Origin: an uncultured Acidimicrobiales bacterium
GTDB lineage: Bacteria > Actinomycetota > Acidimicrobiia > Acidimicrobiales > SZUA-35
Direction of reading: 5' to 3'
DNA length: 46,514 bases
NCBI GenBank assembly: GCA_937958015.1
Contig: CALGOA010000029.1
Location: 1-46,514, forward strand
Shown here: positions 24,331-34,139 of the stretch, one piece after another
Layout of the letters: each line of letters starts with the position of its first letter
Numbering within the stretch: position 1 is the first letter of the stretch
Made by a program: the position numbers and the translations under genes
The notes under the pieces: model-generated
Databases searched by the model: none
Told to the model about the DNA's origin: nothing
What the model saw: the letters and a program-made list of their open reading frames with translations, nothing else

Positions 24331-27300
24331 TTAGGTACTGAACAGACCCTCGAGAACGGCGAGATCGCTGGGCGAGAGGTCGACGAGGTCGGTTCGAGGC
24401 AGTCCTGCGCCGGTGTTGAAGTGGGCGCTGAAGGACTCGATGATGCGGTCGATCAGGTCGTGGTCGTGTTCTTCGGCAACGTAGTCCCACGTCACCACCA
24501 GCTGTCCGCCGGTCACGTGCGCCATGATTCCCAGATCGTGAGTGCGGTGGTTCTGAGGGCCATACCCGGCCAGAATTCCCGACACGGGGCGCAGCAGTGC
24601 GGTACCGGCGATCGATCGGTCGACCTGGCCCAGGTAGTTGATGACCAGTCGGGGCATCCGCTCGATGACGGCCATGGCGCCAACTCCACCCAGCGGTGCC
24701 TCTTCCAGTTCGAAGTCCTCGACCGGTGTGTCGATTGGGTACATCCCGGTAAACCAGCCGACGGTGCGGGAGAGGTCCAGATGATCGTCGATCTCATCGG
24801 CTCGCCCGTGGCCTTCGAGGGTGGCGGTCAGTCGCTCGTGTCCCATTACGTCCCGATGGGCACGACCGATAGCGGAAAGGAGGCGCTCCATCACGTTCTC
24901 AGAAGACCCCAGCCGGACCGAGACGGACTTCTGCTGGCCGGCGGTCTCCAGATAACGCACCGATGTCGGTTCCGGCAGCTGGTCCCGTAGTCGTTCCCAC
25001 CACGGGTTCGGCTCGAGCGCAGCCAGCGACGCAGCGAATGTAGCCGTCGAGGTGGTTCGGGGTGGGAGAGGGTTGGACCCGTACGCAGCGGTGAGGTCTT
25101 CGAGGAATGGTCGCCACGACACCCCGTCCATCGCAAGATGGTGGACGGTGAGAAAAACCTCGTCGCTCTCGTGGCCGTGAATCAGGGCGGCGCCGACCAG
25201 ACGGCCTGCCGTGATATCGAGGTTCTGTTCCACCGACGTTGCGACCTCTGCTTTCGCGCCATCCGAGAGAGGTCCGAGTTCGACGACCCGAGTAAGCGGT
25301 GTGGTTTCCGGAATCGTCTGCACCCAGCCGCTCGGGCCAGGCTCGAACCGGGCCCGCAACGCATCGTGATGGTCGATGACCGAGTGGAGCGCTCGTTCCA
25401 GTCGAGCGACGTCGAGCCGTTCTGAGCTCTCGACCCACATCGATTGGTTCCAGTGATTCGGCGAGGCGAAGTCCTGGTCGAAAAACCAGTCCTGCATCGG
25501 CAGTAGTGGAGCTTCACCGACGAATCGCGGGCTGGCTTCGGTTCGGGTATCGAATGTTGCGGCGGTGACGAGCTCTGCAACCGTCGGGTAGTCAAAGAGA
25601 TCTCGAGGTTTGATTCGAATGCCCTGCCGGCGAAGCCCTGAGACGATGCGGATACTCAGAATGCTGTCGCCGCCGAGATCGAAGAAGTTGTCGTGGTCGC
25701 CAACCGTGTCGATGCCGAGCACCTCGCTCCAGAGGGACCGAATGACATCGGCGGCCTCGCCGCTTTCGGTCTCTGCGGACGACGGGCGGTCGTTAGGTTC
25801 CGGCGGCGTGGTTTTGGAATCGGTCAGGGCGTTCCGGTCGATCTTGCCATTGGGCGTGACGGGCATCGTGTCCAGCTCGACGAGGCGAGTGGGTACCATC
25901 GCCGGCGGCAACGCGGCGGTGAGGCGAGTTCGGAGTGCATCCTCATCAACACTCGACGGAGATGAGGGCACGTACCAGAGACCAAGCCTGGTTCCGTTCG
26001 GCGTGTCGTAGGTGGCAGCTGCTGCTGACCGAATTCCATCCTCGACCAGCGCCGCGGCTTCGATCTCGGCCAGTTCGATTCGAACCCCGCGGATCTTGAC
26101 CTGATCGTCGACCCGACCGATGAACTCGAGCGCACCATCGGCCAGCAACCGGACGAGATCGCCGGTTCGATATGTGCGCTCGCCCCGCCAGAGCGGGAAC
26201 CGCTCGGCTGTCAGTTCGGGCTGACCTAGATATCCCGGCGTGACGCCGGGACCGCCGAGCAGCAATTCGCCAACCTCTTCAACCTCGACCGGCTGAAGAT
26301 TGGCCTTCACGACCACACACTTCGAACCGGGTAGCGAACGACCGATAGGAACCGGAGCCGACGCATCGTGATCCGGGTCGAAACGGTGGTGGTGGCTCCA
26401 CACCGAGGCTTCAGTAGGGCCATATTCGTTGTGTAACTCGGTGGCCTCGAGCTGCCTGTAATGAGCCTGAACCAGGTTGGCCGGGCAGGCCTCACCGGCG
26501 ACCATCACCGTGTTCAGAGAGTCCAATGGACCGGCCCCCACCTCACCGAGAAGCACCGCATACAACGATGGAATGGCGAGCAGGTGACTGACCCGGTGGT
26601 TCGTTACCAGTTCGCCGAGATGGTCGACATCGGTGTGCAGACCGGGGTCGGGGAGCACGATGGTGCCGCCCGCGCACAAGGTCCACCACAGGCCGACCAT
26701 CGAGCTATCGAAAGCGAAGGAACTGAGAAGCAGGAACGCGTCGGGCTGGTGCCGATAGACCTGGGGCCGAACCATCGTCGAGTAGACGATGTTTGCGTGA
26801 GAAACCGAGACTCCCTTGGGCCGCCCAGTGGATCCCGAAGTGAAGATCGCGTAGGCAATGTCGGTGGGGGAGCGCGTCAGGTTGGGCGGGAAGGCGCCCA
26901 TCGTTGCCGTGGCGGGAACGATCGTCTGAACATCGGCGCGATCGATCGGGCTCGGACCGTCCGGGGTGACCAGAGCGACGATCCCGGAGTCGTCGATGAT
27001 CGTGGCGATGCGGTCGGCCGGATACTCGGGGTCGATCGGCACGTATGCGCACCCGGCGCGGAGGATGCCGAGGATCGCAGGAACAACATCGGGGCTTCTT
27101 CCAGCGATTACTCCAACGAACGATCCGGGGATCACGCCGGACACATGTAGTTGATGAGCGAGGGCATTGGCCCGCCGAAGGAGGTCACGGTAGCTGATCG
27201 ACTGCTCGCCGGCCGAGACGGCGATCGCATACGGATCATGCCCAGCGATCTCGGCGACGATTTCGTCCAGTGGTTGATCCGGTATCTCCTCGAGTGCAGG

Positions 27301-30300
27301 TCCCGTCGTCCACCCGTCGGTCGAGTCGTGTGGTGCGGCGGCAATGCCGGCGAGTTCGTTCTCGAATCGCTGAAGCAGGTCAGCCGCAGCGTGTGAACTG
27401 AGGGTGTCACCGGCGTACTCGAGCCCGAGGTTTACTTCGGTGCCACGGACCTGAACGAAGAAGGTGATGTCGGTGGTGGCCGCATCTGGAGCGAGTACCC
27501 GGTGACGGGCCGGGAGGCCGCCAAAGGAGACGTCGGCCAGGCGACCGAAGGCGAGAAGTGCCGACAGCGGAGGAGTGGGCCGCTGGGCCGCTCGTCGATC
27601 GGCGACGATCGAGGCGAACGGATAGTTCCGATGCACCAGCGCTTGCCCGAGCATCGCGGTGGCGGAGGCGATCGCATCGTCGCTGTTCACCGTCATGGGG
27701 AGCATGTTCAGTGCGTATCCACACAACTCGTGGTCACGACTCGACCGGACCGAGATCGGCATGCCGATCTGAATCATGCTCGAACGACTGAAAGGAGCGA
27801 GGGCCCGGGCGGCGGCCGCCAACGAATAGGCCGCCCCGCTCACCCCGGACTCGTGTTCGAGTCGATCGCTGCTGAAGCCGGCCTGTCGCTCGAGGTAACC
27901 GTCGGGTTCTGCACTGGCAGCGCCGAAGTCGAAGGACGAGGCGTCGGGTTGCGCCAGCCAGAACGCCCGGTCCTGCTGTTGGCCGCTTCGTTGTAATTGG
28001 CGGTCGGTGAACGATTCATACCGCCCCGACAGCTCGGCAAGCTCAGTGCCTGCGTAGAGGTCGCCGAGGTCACCGAAGAGACGATCCAGACCGGATTCGT
28101 CTATCAACGCATGGTGCAACGCGATGAGGAGGCCGGTGGAACCATCGGTCAATGACTGCCGGTGGATTCGCAGCAGCGGTCCGTCCTCAAGGTCGAACGA
28201 ACCGAGGAAACGACCCATGGCGTCGGCCTCGAACTCTTCCAGCGTGACCTCGGCCGAGTCGGACGTGTAGGTGAGCGCCCGGTCGGGTTCGAGCGTCCGA
28301 CGCGGCGTCGAAAACGACAGGTGGAGTGGTCGGTGACGCTGCACTAGCGCCAGTGCAGCCTCGAAGAGTCGGTCGGGATCGAGGCTGCCGTCGATTCGAT
28401 AGCTGCGCCCGACGTTGTTCTCGGTTCCATCCGGGTCGTTCATCCATGCGAAGAGCATCGCCTGCTCACCCGGACTCAGAGCGAGGTCGTCGCTGTCACC
28501 CGGGGCTGCGACCGAGGCGGTCAGACCACCATCGGCCTCGATAGCAGCAGCAAGAAGGCGGGCGGTTCGATTGGCAAAGATCAGCTCCTCCGGCAGATCC
28601 CGGCCGAGCCTGATTCCGATGCGTTCGACCGACTGCATACCTGCGAGCGAGTCGGCTCCGAGGTCGAAGAAGTCATCTTCGACACCGATCGATGAAAGAT
28701 CCAGCTGCTCCATCCACGTGCGGAGGATCAGTGCCTCCAGTTCGGTCACTCTCCCGGTAGCGCCGGCGTTGACCCGGTGGAGTTCGCTCGGGGCGGGAAG
28801 TTGCCGGGCATCTAGCTTTCCGTTGGCGCTGGTCGGGAGTTCATCCACGGACACGTACGCGATGGGGACGGCGTGGGCGGGAACTCGGTCAGCAACCCAG
28901 GTGCGGAGGGCAAGCGGCGAGGGTGGTTCGTCGGCGGTCGACTCGAACCAGGCGGCGAGAGTTACATTCTCAGCAAGGCGAACCGCCGCCCGCTGAACAG
29001 CCGGATGTTGCTCCAACTGGAACTCCACCTCGGTCGGGTCAAGGCGGATGCCGCCCACCTTGATCTGCTCATCGGCTCGGCCCAGGTAGGTCAGCACGCC
29101 CGGAGCCACGAACCGCACAAGATCTCCGGAGCGATAGAAACGCCGTCCGTCCAGGTGAACGAAGGGTCCGGTTCCGGGTTCGGCGCCAAGGTATCCGGTG
29201 GTGACACCCCGGCTCGAGATCAGCAGTTCGCCGGGGACGCCAGCCGGAACCATGCCGTCGTAGGCGTCGACGACCCGTAGTTCGACCCCGGGAGCGGGAC
29301 GTCCGATCGGAACTTCTGCGAACCGGTCATCGGGTTGCGCCTCGTAGATCATGCACCCGACGACCGCCTCGGTCGGACCGTATTCGTTGAAGAGTCGCGC
29401 GTCCTGTCGCCACGACCACAGGTCGCGGGTAAGTCGGGCGCTCAGCGCCTCTCCACCGATCACGATGGTGTTCATCGCATGTTCGTTGGGCACGAGACGC
29501 AGCAACAGCTCCAAGTGAGAAGGCGTGGCCTTCATCCAGGTGAGGGAGGGTGTGGAAGCGATCTGTTTGAGCCCGGGAACCCCGTCCTTGCGAATCACGA
29601 CGAGTTCCCCGCCACAGAGAAGCGGAAGGAAGATGCTGGTAACGGTGAGATCGAAGGTGAGCGCACTGAACAGCGGCACGACGGGTGTTTCGCCCTCCGC
29701 CAGGTAGTGCGTCGTGGCGAAATGGAGATAGTCGGACACACCGCGGTGGGTGATGGGCACCCCCTTTGGTTCCCCGGTCGACCCTGAGGTGAACAGCAGA
29801 TAGGCCTCGTCCGAGTCCGATACGGGTACTCGATCGATCGGATCGTCACAGTCTTCGGGCAGGTCGGTGAGCGTCGTACGGCATCCGGCTCGTTCGATCA
29901 GCGACCGTCGGCGCAGTTCGGGCTGGCACGGATCGATGGGCACGAAGCTGACCCCCAACCACCAGCAGGCGAGGAACGTGACGACCGCATCCGCGGACCG
30001 CGACATCTGTACCGCTACCCGGTCGCCGGCTCGAACACCGTGGGAGGTTTGCAACCATCCTGCGACCGACGCGATGCGCCGCACCAGTTCGGCTCCGGTG
30101 ACGGTGACCGGGCCGTCGGTAATGGACGACTTCAGCAACGATCGTTCCAACCGCTCGATCGCGAGAGGAACTTCGGGGGCTTCGTCGTAGCGATCGACCC
30201 AACTTCGTAGTTGCAACGTTTCGGCGCTGGAAACTATCGGTTGTGAACCGATCGACGCATCCGGGTCATCGATCATGGCCCGGATGATCGACTCGAGATG

Positions 30301-31458
30301 GGTGGAGGGTCGCGCCGGGTCCCCGCCCGCGGCGGCACTGTTCACATCGATAATCAGCTGAGGGGTGGTGTTGGCGTAGGTGCTGAGCTGCAGTTGGAAC
30401 AGGTGGCTGGGGTCGGTGGCGCCGGGGTGGACCCACTCGGTCGATACGGCGAAGTCGCCGAATGAGCTGATTCCGGCGCGGGGAATGATGTTGACGACCG
30501 CTTCCACATCGCTAAGCGATGGCGAGACTCCGGGCCGGGCGTTTCGAATGGTGGCCATGGCAGCCTTGGTCACCCGTTTGTGAAGGGAGCGATGGGTGTC
30601 GTGGGGTTCGATGCGAACGGCCACGGGGTAGACCTGCATGACGGGCCCGAAGATGTGGGCTGACTCGGGGGTCGACCGATTGTGGACCGGCAGGCCGATC
30701 GACATCTCGGTCATTCCGGTCACGCGATGCAGGTACAGCGCTGCGGCGGTGGTGAGGAATCCGGTCCAGGCGAGATCCTCGGAAAGCGAGGCGTAGTCGG
30801 CGGCCAAGCGGGAGGAGAGGTCGGCGGCGGGTAACGCAACCGTCGATCGGGTGCTTAGCGGACTCGGATCGTCGACCGGTTCGTAGAGCCGGGCCGCTCG
30901 AGGCATCGGTTCTCGATCGTCCCAGTAGGCCCGGGAACGTTCGGTGCGGCGGTCCTCAGCGGCGTCCAACTCTGCCGCCCATCGATAGTACGACGGCACC
31001 TCCATCGGTTCGCCGCCGTACACCCGCGCCGTCGTCTCAAAGACCGCAGCCGACGCCGTCGCGTCGGTGATGACGTGGTGGAGATTCAGATACCAGGATG
31101 ACGTGCCGTCGGGATGGCTGATGATCACGCTGTCGATGCCACCGGTTGTCATGTCGAGCGGTTCTGCGGCGCGCCGGCGGGCCCACTCGGACGTCTCGCG
31201 TCGTCTCATGACGAGTTGTTCTGTGACCACCGGGTCGGGATCGATCGAAGCGGCCTCGCCGTGGATACGGGTTCTGAGCACATCGGACGCAGCCGCAACC
31301 GACGCGAATGCCGCCGCCAGCCGATCCGGATCGATCGGACCCGCGATAGTGGACAACAGGGCGGTGTTCTGGTGGGGCGAACTCGGCGTACGACGTTGAG
31401 ATGCCCACAGTTGACGCTGCATTGGGGTGAGGGCGAGGTGAGGTTCCACTACTGACAA
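24331..31458 (-). CDS. Nonribosomal peptide synthetase, C-A-PCP-C-A-PCP-E
   Basis: The protein has 2375 residues. Domain 1 is condensation (about 5-430) with H127-H-V-I-T-D-A133. A1 (about 440-910) has FTSGSTGEPKG near 555 and pocket D-L-T-K-V-G-E-V-G, one step from the known Asn code D-L-T-K-L-G-E-V-G. Carrier Ser937 is in LGADSL. Condensation 2 has H1115-H-A-L-I-D-E1121. A2 (about 1430-1895) has FTSGSTGRPKG near 1540 and pocket D-S-V-L-M-A-E-V-W, closest to the His code D-S-E-L-T-A-E-V-C. Carrier Ser1932 is in LGGDSI, usual before epimerases. The epimerase (about 1965-2375) has H2106-H-L-A-M-D-G, TVGWFTGMYP and NYLGQ. There is no thioesterase, so the chain should pass to the C-A-PCP-TE protein. 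The start is a TTG at 31458, with GGAG 6 bases upstream. Confidence 0.92.
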   Translation of the reverse strand: MSVVEPHLALTPMQRQLWASQRRTPSSPHQNTALLSTIAGPIDPDRLAAAFASVAAASDVLRTRIHGEAASIDPDPVVTEQLVMRRRETSEWARRRAAEPLDMTTGGIDSVIISHPDGTSSWYLNLHHVITDATASAAVFETTARVYGGEPMEVPSYYRWAAELDAAEDRRTERSRAYWDDREPMPRAARLYEPVDDPSPLSTRSTVALPAADLSSRLAADYASLSEDLAWTGFLTTAAALYLHRVTGMTEMSIGLPVHNRSTPESAHIFGPVMQVYPVAVRIEPHDTHRSLHKRVTKAAMATIRNARPGVSPSLSDVEAVVNIIPRAGISSFGDFAVSTEWVHPGATDPSHLFQLQLSTYANTTPQLIIDVNSAAAGGDPARPSTHLESIIRAMIDDPDASIGSQPIVSSAETLQLRSWVDRYDEAPEVPLAIERLERSLLKSSITDGPVTVTGAELVRRIASVAGWLQTSHGVRAGDRVAVQMSRSADAVVTFLACWWLGVSFVPIDPCQPELRRRSLIERAGCRTTLTDLPEDCDDPIDRVPVSDSDEAYLLFTSGSTGEPKGVPITHRGVSDYLHFATTHYLAEGETPVVPLFSALTFDLTVTSIFLPLLCGGELVVIRKDGVPGLKQIASTPSLTWMKATPSHLELLLRLVPNEHAMNTIVIGGEALSARLTRDLWSWRQDARLFNEYGPTEAVVGCMIYEAQPDDRFAEVPIGRPAPGVELRVVDAYDGMVPAGVPGELLISSRGVTTGYLGAEPGTGPFVHLDGRRFYRSGDLVRFVAPGVLTYLGRADEQIKVGGIRLDPTEVEFQLEQHPAVQRAAVRLAENVTLAAWFESTADEPPSPLALRTWVADRVPAHAVPIAYVSVDELPTSANGKLDARQLPAPSELHRVNAGATGRVTELEALILRTWMEQLDLSSIGVEDDFFDLGADSLAGMQSVERIGIRLGRDLPEELIFANRTARLLAAAIEADGGLTASVAAPGDSDDLALSPGEQAMLFAWMNDPDGTENNVGRSYRIDGSLDPDRLFEAALALVQRHRPLHLSFSTPRRTLEPDRALTYTSDSAEVTLEEFEADAMGRFLGSFDLEDGPLLRIHRQSLTDGSTGLLIALHHALIDESGLDRLFGDLGDLYAGTELAELSGRYESFTDRQLQRSGQQQDRAFWLAQPDASSFDFGAASAEPDGYLERQAGFSSDRLEHESGVSGAAYSLAAAARALAPFSRSSMIQIGMPISVRSSRDHELCGYALNMLPMTVNSDDAIASATAMLGQALVHRNYPFASIVADRRAAQRPTPPLSALLAFGRLADVSFGGLPARHRVLAPDAATTDITFFVQVRGTEVNLGLEYAGDTLSSHAAADLLQRFENELAGIAAAPHDSTDGWTTGPALEEIPDQPLDEIVAEIAGHDPYAIAVSAGEQSISYRDLLRRANALAHQLHVSGVIPGSFVGVIAGRSPDVVPAILGILRAGCAYVPIDPEYPADRIATIIDDSGIVALVTPDGPSPIDRADVQTIVPATATMGAFPPNLTRSPTDIAYAIFTSGSTGRPKGVSVSHANIVYSTMVRPQVYRHQPDAFLLLSSFAFDSSMVGLWWTLCAGGTIVLPDPGLHTDVDHLGELVTNHRVSHLLAIPSLYAVLLGEVGAGPLDSLNTVMVAGEACPANLVQAHYRQLEATELHNEYGPTEASVWSHHHRFDPDHDASAPVPIGRSLPGSKCVVVKANLQPVEVEEVGELLLGGPGVTPGYLGQPELTAERFPLWRGERTYRTGDLVRLLADGALEFIGRVDDQVKIRGVRIELAEIEAAALVEDGIRSAAAATYDTPNGTRLGLWYVPSSPSSVDEDALRTRLTAALPPAMVPTRLVELDTMPVTPNGKIDRNALTDSKTTPPEPNDRPSSAETESGEAADVIRSLWSEVLGIDTVGDHDNFFDLGGDSILSIRIVSGLRRQGIRIKPRDLFDYPTVAELVTAATFDTRTEASPRFVGEAPLLPMQDWFFDQDFASPNHWNQSMWVESSERLDVARLERALHSVIDHHDALRARFEPGPSGWVQTIPETTPLTRVVELGPLSDGAKAEVATSVEQNLDITAGRLVGAALIHGHESDEVFLTVHHLAMDGVSWRPFLEDLTAAYGSNPLPPRTTSTATFAASLAALEPNPWWERLRDQLPEPTSVRYLETAGQQKSVSVRLGSSENVMERLLSAIGRAHRDVMGHERLTATLEGHGRADEIDDHLDLSRTVGWFTGMYPIDTPVEDFELEEAPLGGVGAMAVIERMPRLVINYLGQVDRSIAGTALLRPVSGILAGYGPQNHRTHDLGIMAHVTGGQLVVTWDYVAEEHDHDLIDRIIESFSAHFNTGAGLPRTDLVDLSPSDLAVLEGLFST

Positions 31459-31485
31459 CTTCGGCTCCGAACTCGATGCACCTGA

Positions 31486-31511
31486 GTAGTGCGACCAGTG
31501 TCTCGCACTAC
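31486..31511. promoter_or_regulatory. Perfect 9-bp inverted repeat upstream of the large NRPS gene
   Basis: GTAGTGCGA (31486-31494) and TCGCACTAC (31503-31511) form a perfect inverted repeat around an 8-base spacer. It lies 28 bases upstream of the TTG start of the large NRPS gene and 218 bases before the divergent HupE-like gene. It could be an operator for a dimeric repressor (TetR or similar) or an mRNA leader hairpin. The rest of this 270-base gap holds a short GC-rich stretch and a 5-3-5 palindrome, CGTAA-ACC-TTACG, at 31660-31672. I saw no other gene there. Confidence 0.45.
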
Positions 31512-31728
31512 GGCGCTCCGGTCGTATTGGATGCTCTCGGTCCTGCTGGGGGCGGCGGGACCCCAGGTGGGGACCGGCGGTGGTCTGTACGGACTTCCCG
31601 TATGGGTATTACTTCGCATCACTCTGGCGTTTTCTCTGCATCCGCAGCACTGTGGGGCCCGTAAACCTTACGTGACCCACCCGCGTCGAATGACCCGGGC
31701 ACGCACTGGACATACCGAAGGAATCCCA

Positions 31729-33102
31729 ATGAAGATAGTGACCCGTAGCGCAGCGGCCATCGCCCTGATCTTTGCCTCGATGGCGGCGTTCTTCGTCAGT
31801 CCGGCGAGTGCCCATTCGGCCGGTGAGAGTTACGTTTACCTGAACGTTACCGAGACCGCCCTGGACGGCCGGGTCGACCTGCCCTTCACCGATCTCCGCG
31901 AGGTGCTCGGGTTCGAACTCAACGGTACCGACGAGCAGAACGCCGCCGAACTCGAATCACGGGTCGACGAGCTTGCGGCCTTCGCCGATACCCATCTCGA
32001 CATCAATGGCTACGACCTCTCCTTCGGAGAGCTCGACTTCCTGTTCGAAGAAGAGGAAGACCTCGACTTCGCCATCCTTCCCTACGTCGCCGACACCCGG
32101 AGCGAGGAGGTGCCTCGTGTGTTCGAGGTGACCTTCGATCCCTTCGTCGCCGAACTCGACCGCAACGTGCTCGTGATCATCCAGAACGACTGGAAGGCCG
32201 GGATCTACGACAACGGTGAGGGTCAAATCAGCTCGGCCGTCTACACCTTCAGCGCCGGCAACGAAACGCAGACGATCGACCTCGGCGACAGCAGCTGGTG
32301 GCAGAACTTCAAGAGCAGCCTGGCGCTCGGTCTTGATCACATCCGCACCGGCCCCGACCACATCCTCTTCGTTCTCGTGCTCCTGCTCCCCAGCGTTCTC
32401 GTGTTCGGTGCCGGCGGCTGGAAGCCCTCGGACAACTACGGCGCTTCGTTGTGGCGGGTTCTGAAGATCGTCACCATGTTCACCGTTGCCCACAGCATCA
32501 CCTTCTCGCTCGCCGGCCTTGGAATCCTTCCTCTGCCCGATGGCAAGATCACCGAATCGATCATCGCTTTGTCGATCGCCGCTGCGGCGTTGCATAACCT
32601 GCGGCCGATCTTCCCCAACCGGGAATGGGTCATTGCGTTCGTCTTCGGGCTCTTCCACGGCATGGGCTTCGCCTCGCTGGTGTCGGGCATCGAGGTTGAC
32701 CGCAATACCCAGCTGGTCTCGCTCCTCGGTCGAAACATCGGAATCGAGATCGGCCAAGCCGTTGTCATCCTCGTGTGTTTCACCCTGCTCTACCTGCTTC
32801 GCAACACCGTGCTCTATCGCTGGGTCATGATGATCGGCAGCGCCGTGCTGACGTTGGTCGCCCTACTGTGGATGTATGAGCGCCTCTTCGAGCAGGAAGT
32901 TGGCATCGGAAGCCTCACCTTGAACTCGATGGTGGAGAAATTCACCCGCTACCCGCGGTCGGTGTATGTCATCGCAGCGCTTACCGTGGTAGCCGCCGGC
33001 ATCCAGATGTATGAACGTCGGAATGACCGACTGGTCGATACCGTCGACCTGCCGACCATCGATACTGATGACAGCGATGAGCGTGAGCTTGTCGAGGTCT
33101 AA
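31729..33102 (+). CDS. HupE/UreJ-like membrane protein with secreted N-terminal domain
   Basis: This 457-residue protein begins with a signal peptide (KIVTRSAAAIALIFASMAA to SPASA, cleavage before His-Ser). An acidic extracytoplasmic domain of about 180 residues follows, then about seven membrane segments starting near residue 200 with LALGLDHIRTGPDHILFVLVLL. That GxxHxxxGxDHxLF string, and the later AHSITFSLA and FGLFHGMGFASLV, are hallmarks of the HupE/UreJ_2 family. Some relatives are linked to nickel or cobalt handling, but this larger type has no proven substrate. The start codon has AAGGAA 6 bases upstream. The frame continues upstream without homology, so earlier starts are rejected. 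A GDP-sugar epimerase gene follows 27 bases later. Confidence 0.82.
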   Translation: MKIVTRSAAAIALIFASMAAFFVSPASAHSAGESYVYLNVTETALDGRVDLPFTDLREVLGFELNGTDEQNAAELESRVDELAAFADTHLDINGYDLSFGELDFLFEEEEDLDFAILPYVADTRSEEVPRVFEVTFDPFVAELDRNVLVIIQNDWKAGIYDNGEGQISSAVYTFSAGNETQTIDLGDSSWWQNFKSSLALGLDHIRTGPDHILFVLVLLLPSVLVFGAGGWKPSDNYGASLWRVLKIVTMFTVAHSITFSLAGLGILPLPDGKITESIIALSIAAAALHNLRPIFPNREWVIAFVFGLFHGMGFASLVSGIEVDRNTQLVSLLGRNIGIEIGQAVVILVCFTLLYLLRNTVLYRWVMMIGSAVLTLVALLWMYERLFEQEVGIGSLTLNSMVEKFTRYPRSVYVIAALTVVAAGIQMYERRNDRLVDTVDLPTIDTDDSDERELVEV

Positions 33103-33129
33103 CCCGAACTGAGGAGTTCACACACACAT

Positions 33130-34095
33130 ATGAAGATTCTTGTAGCAGGCGGCGGTGGTTTCATCGGAGGACATCTTGTCAACCGGTTGGAAGCCCAGGG
33201 CCACGAAGTTCGTAGTGTTGACTGGAAACCCCAGAGCGACTGGTATCAGGTCAGTGCGTCAGCCGAGAACATGGTTCTCGACCTGAACGAACGGGAGGCA
33301 TGCCTCAAGGCGGCCGACGGGGTTGACCAGATCTACAACCTTGCGGCCGACATGGGTGGCATGGGGTTCATCGAGAACAACAAGGCTGCCTGCATGCTGA
33401 GCGTGCTCATCAGTACTCACATGCTGATGGCCGCTCGGGACAAGGACGTTCAGAGGGTGTTCTACGCATCCTCGGCGTGTGTGTACAACGGTTCCAAGCA
33501 GAGCGATCCCAATGTGACCGCTCTGCACGAAGACGACGCCTATCCGGCCGATCCCGAGGACGGCTACGGCTGGGAGAAGCTGTTCTCCGAGCGGATGGGC
33601 CGCCATTTCATGGAGGACTACGGCATCGAGTTTCGAACCGCTCGATACCACAACGTCTATGGCCCTGAGGGCACATGGACCGGTGGGCGCGAGAAGGCTC
33701 CTGCTGCGGTGTGTCGCAAGATCGTCGAAGCCAAGAACAGCGGCAACCACACCATCGAGGTGTGGGGTGATGGGCTCCAGACCCGGTCGTTCATGTATGT
33801 GGACGACTGTGTCAAGGGGACCGACATGCTGATGAACAGCGATATCCGTGTTCCGCTCAACATTGGCTCGGGTGAGCTGATCGCCATCAACGACCTCTAT
33901 CGGATGGTCGCTGGTTTTGCCGGCATCGAGATCGAACTCAAACACGACCTCACCGCTCCCCAGGGTGTGCGCGGTCGTAACAGCGACAACACCCTCATCC
34001 AGGAGCACATGGGCTGGGAGCCCTCGATCTCTCTGGAAGAGGGAATGCGCAAGACCTACGAGTGGATCGAACAACAGGTTCAGGCGGCCGGTTAA
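33130..34095 (+). CDS. NAD-dependent epimerase/dehydratase, GDP-mannose 3,5-epimerase-like
   Basis: This extended SDR has 321 residues. It shows the dinucleotide motif GGGGFIGGHL at residues 8-17 and YASSACVY carrying the catalytic Ser region. YGWEK is the YxxxK catalytic pair. RTARYHNVYGPEGTW and WGDGLQTRSFMYVDDCV bind the nucleotide sugar. The string LAADMGGMGFIENNKA closely resembles plant GDP-mannose 3,5-epimerase, where the Met-Gly-Gly-Met-Gly loop is distinctive. The likely reaction is conversion of GDP-D-mannose to GDP-L-galactose or GDP-L-gulose. It would feed a glycan exported by the neighbouring flippase. Bacterial homologues vary in substrate. Confidence 0.78.
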   Translation: MKILVAGGGGFIGGHLVNRLEAQGHEVRSVDWKPQSDWYQVSASAENMVLDLNEREACLKAADGVDQIYNLAADMGGMGFIENNKAACMLSVLISTHMLMAARDKDVQRVFYASSACVYNGSKQSDPNVTALHEDDAYPADPEDGYGWEKLFSERMGRHFMEDYGIEFRTARYHNVYGPEGTWTGGREKAPAAVCRKIVEAKNSGNHTIEVWGDGLQTRSFMYVDDCVKGTDMLMNSDIRVPLNIGSGELIAINDLYRMVAGFAGIEIELKHDLTAPQGVRGRNSDNTLIQEHMGWEPSISLEEGMRKTYEWIEQQVQAAG

Positions 34096-34139
34096 CCCGT
34101 CGATCACAACCTCATGGCGCCGGGACTTCTGCGTAGAAC

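Noticed and set aside
31489-31728. Upstream extension of the HupE-like frame
   Set aside because: It has no signal peptide and no homology; the signal peptide begins at the ATG at 31729 with a good ribosome site.
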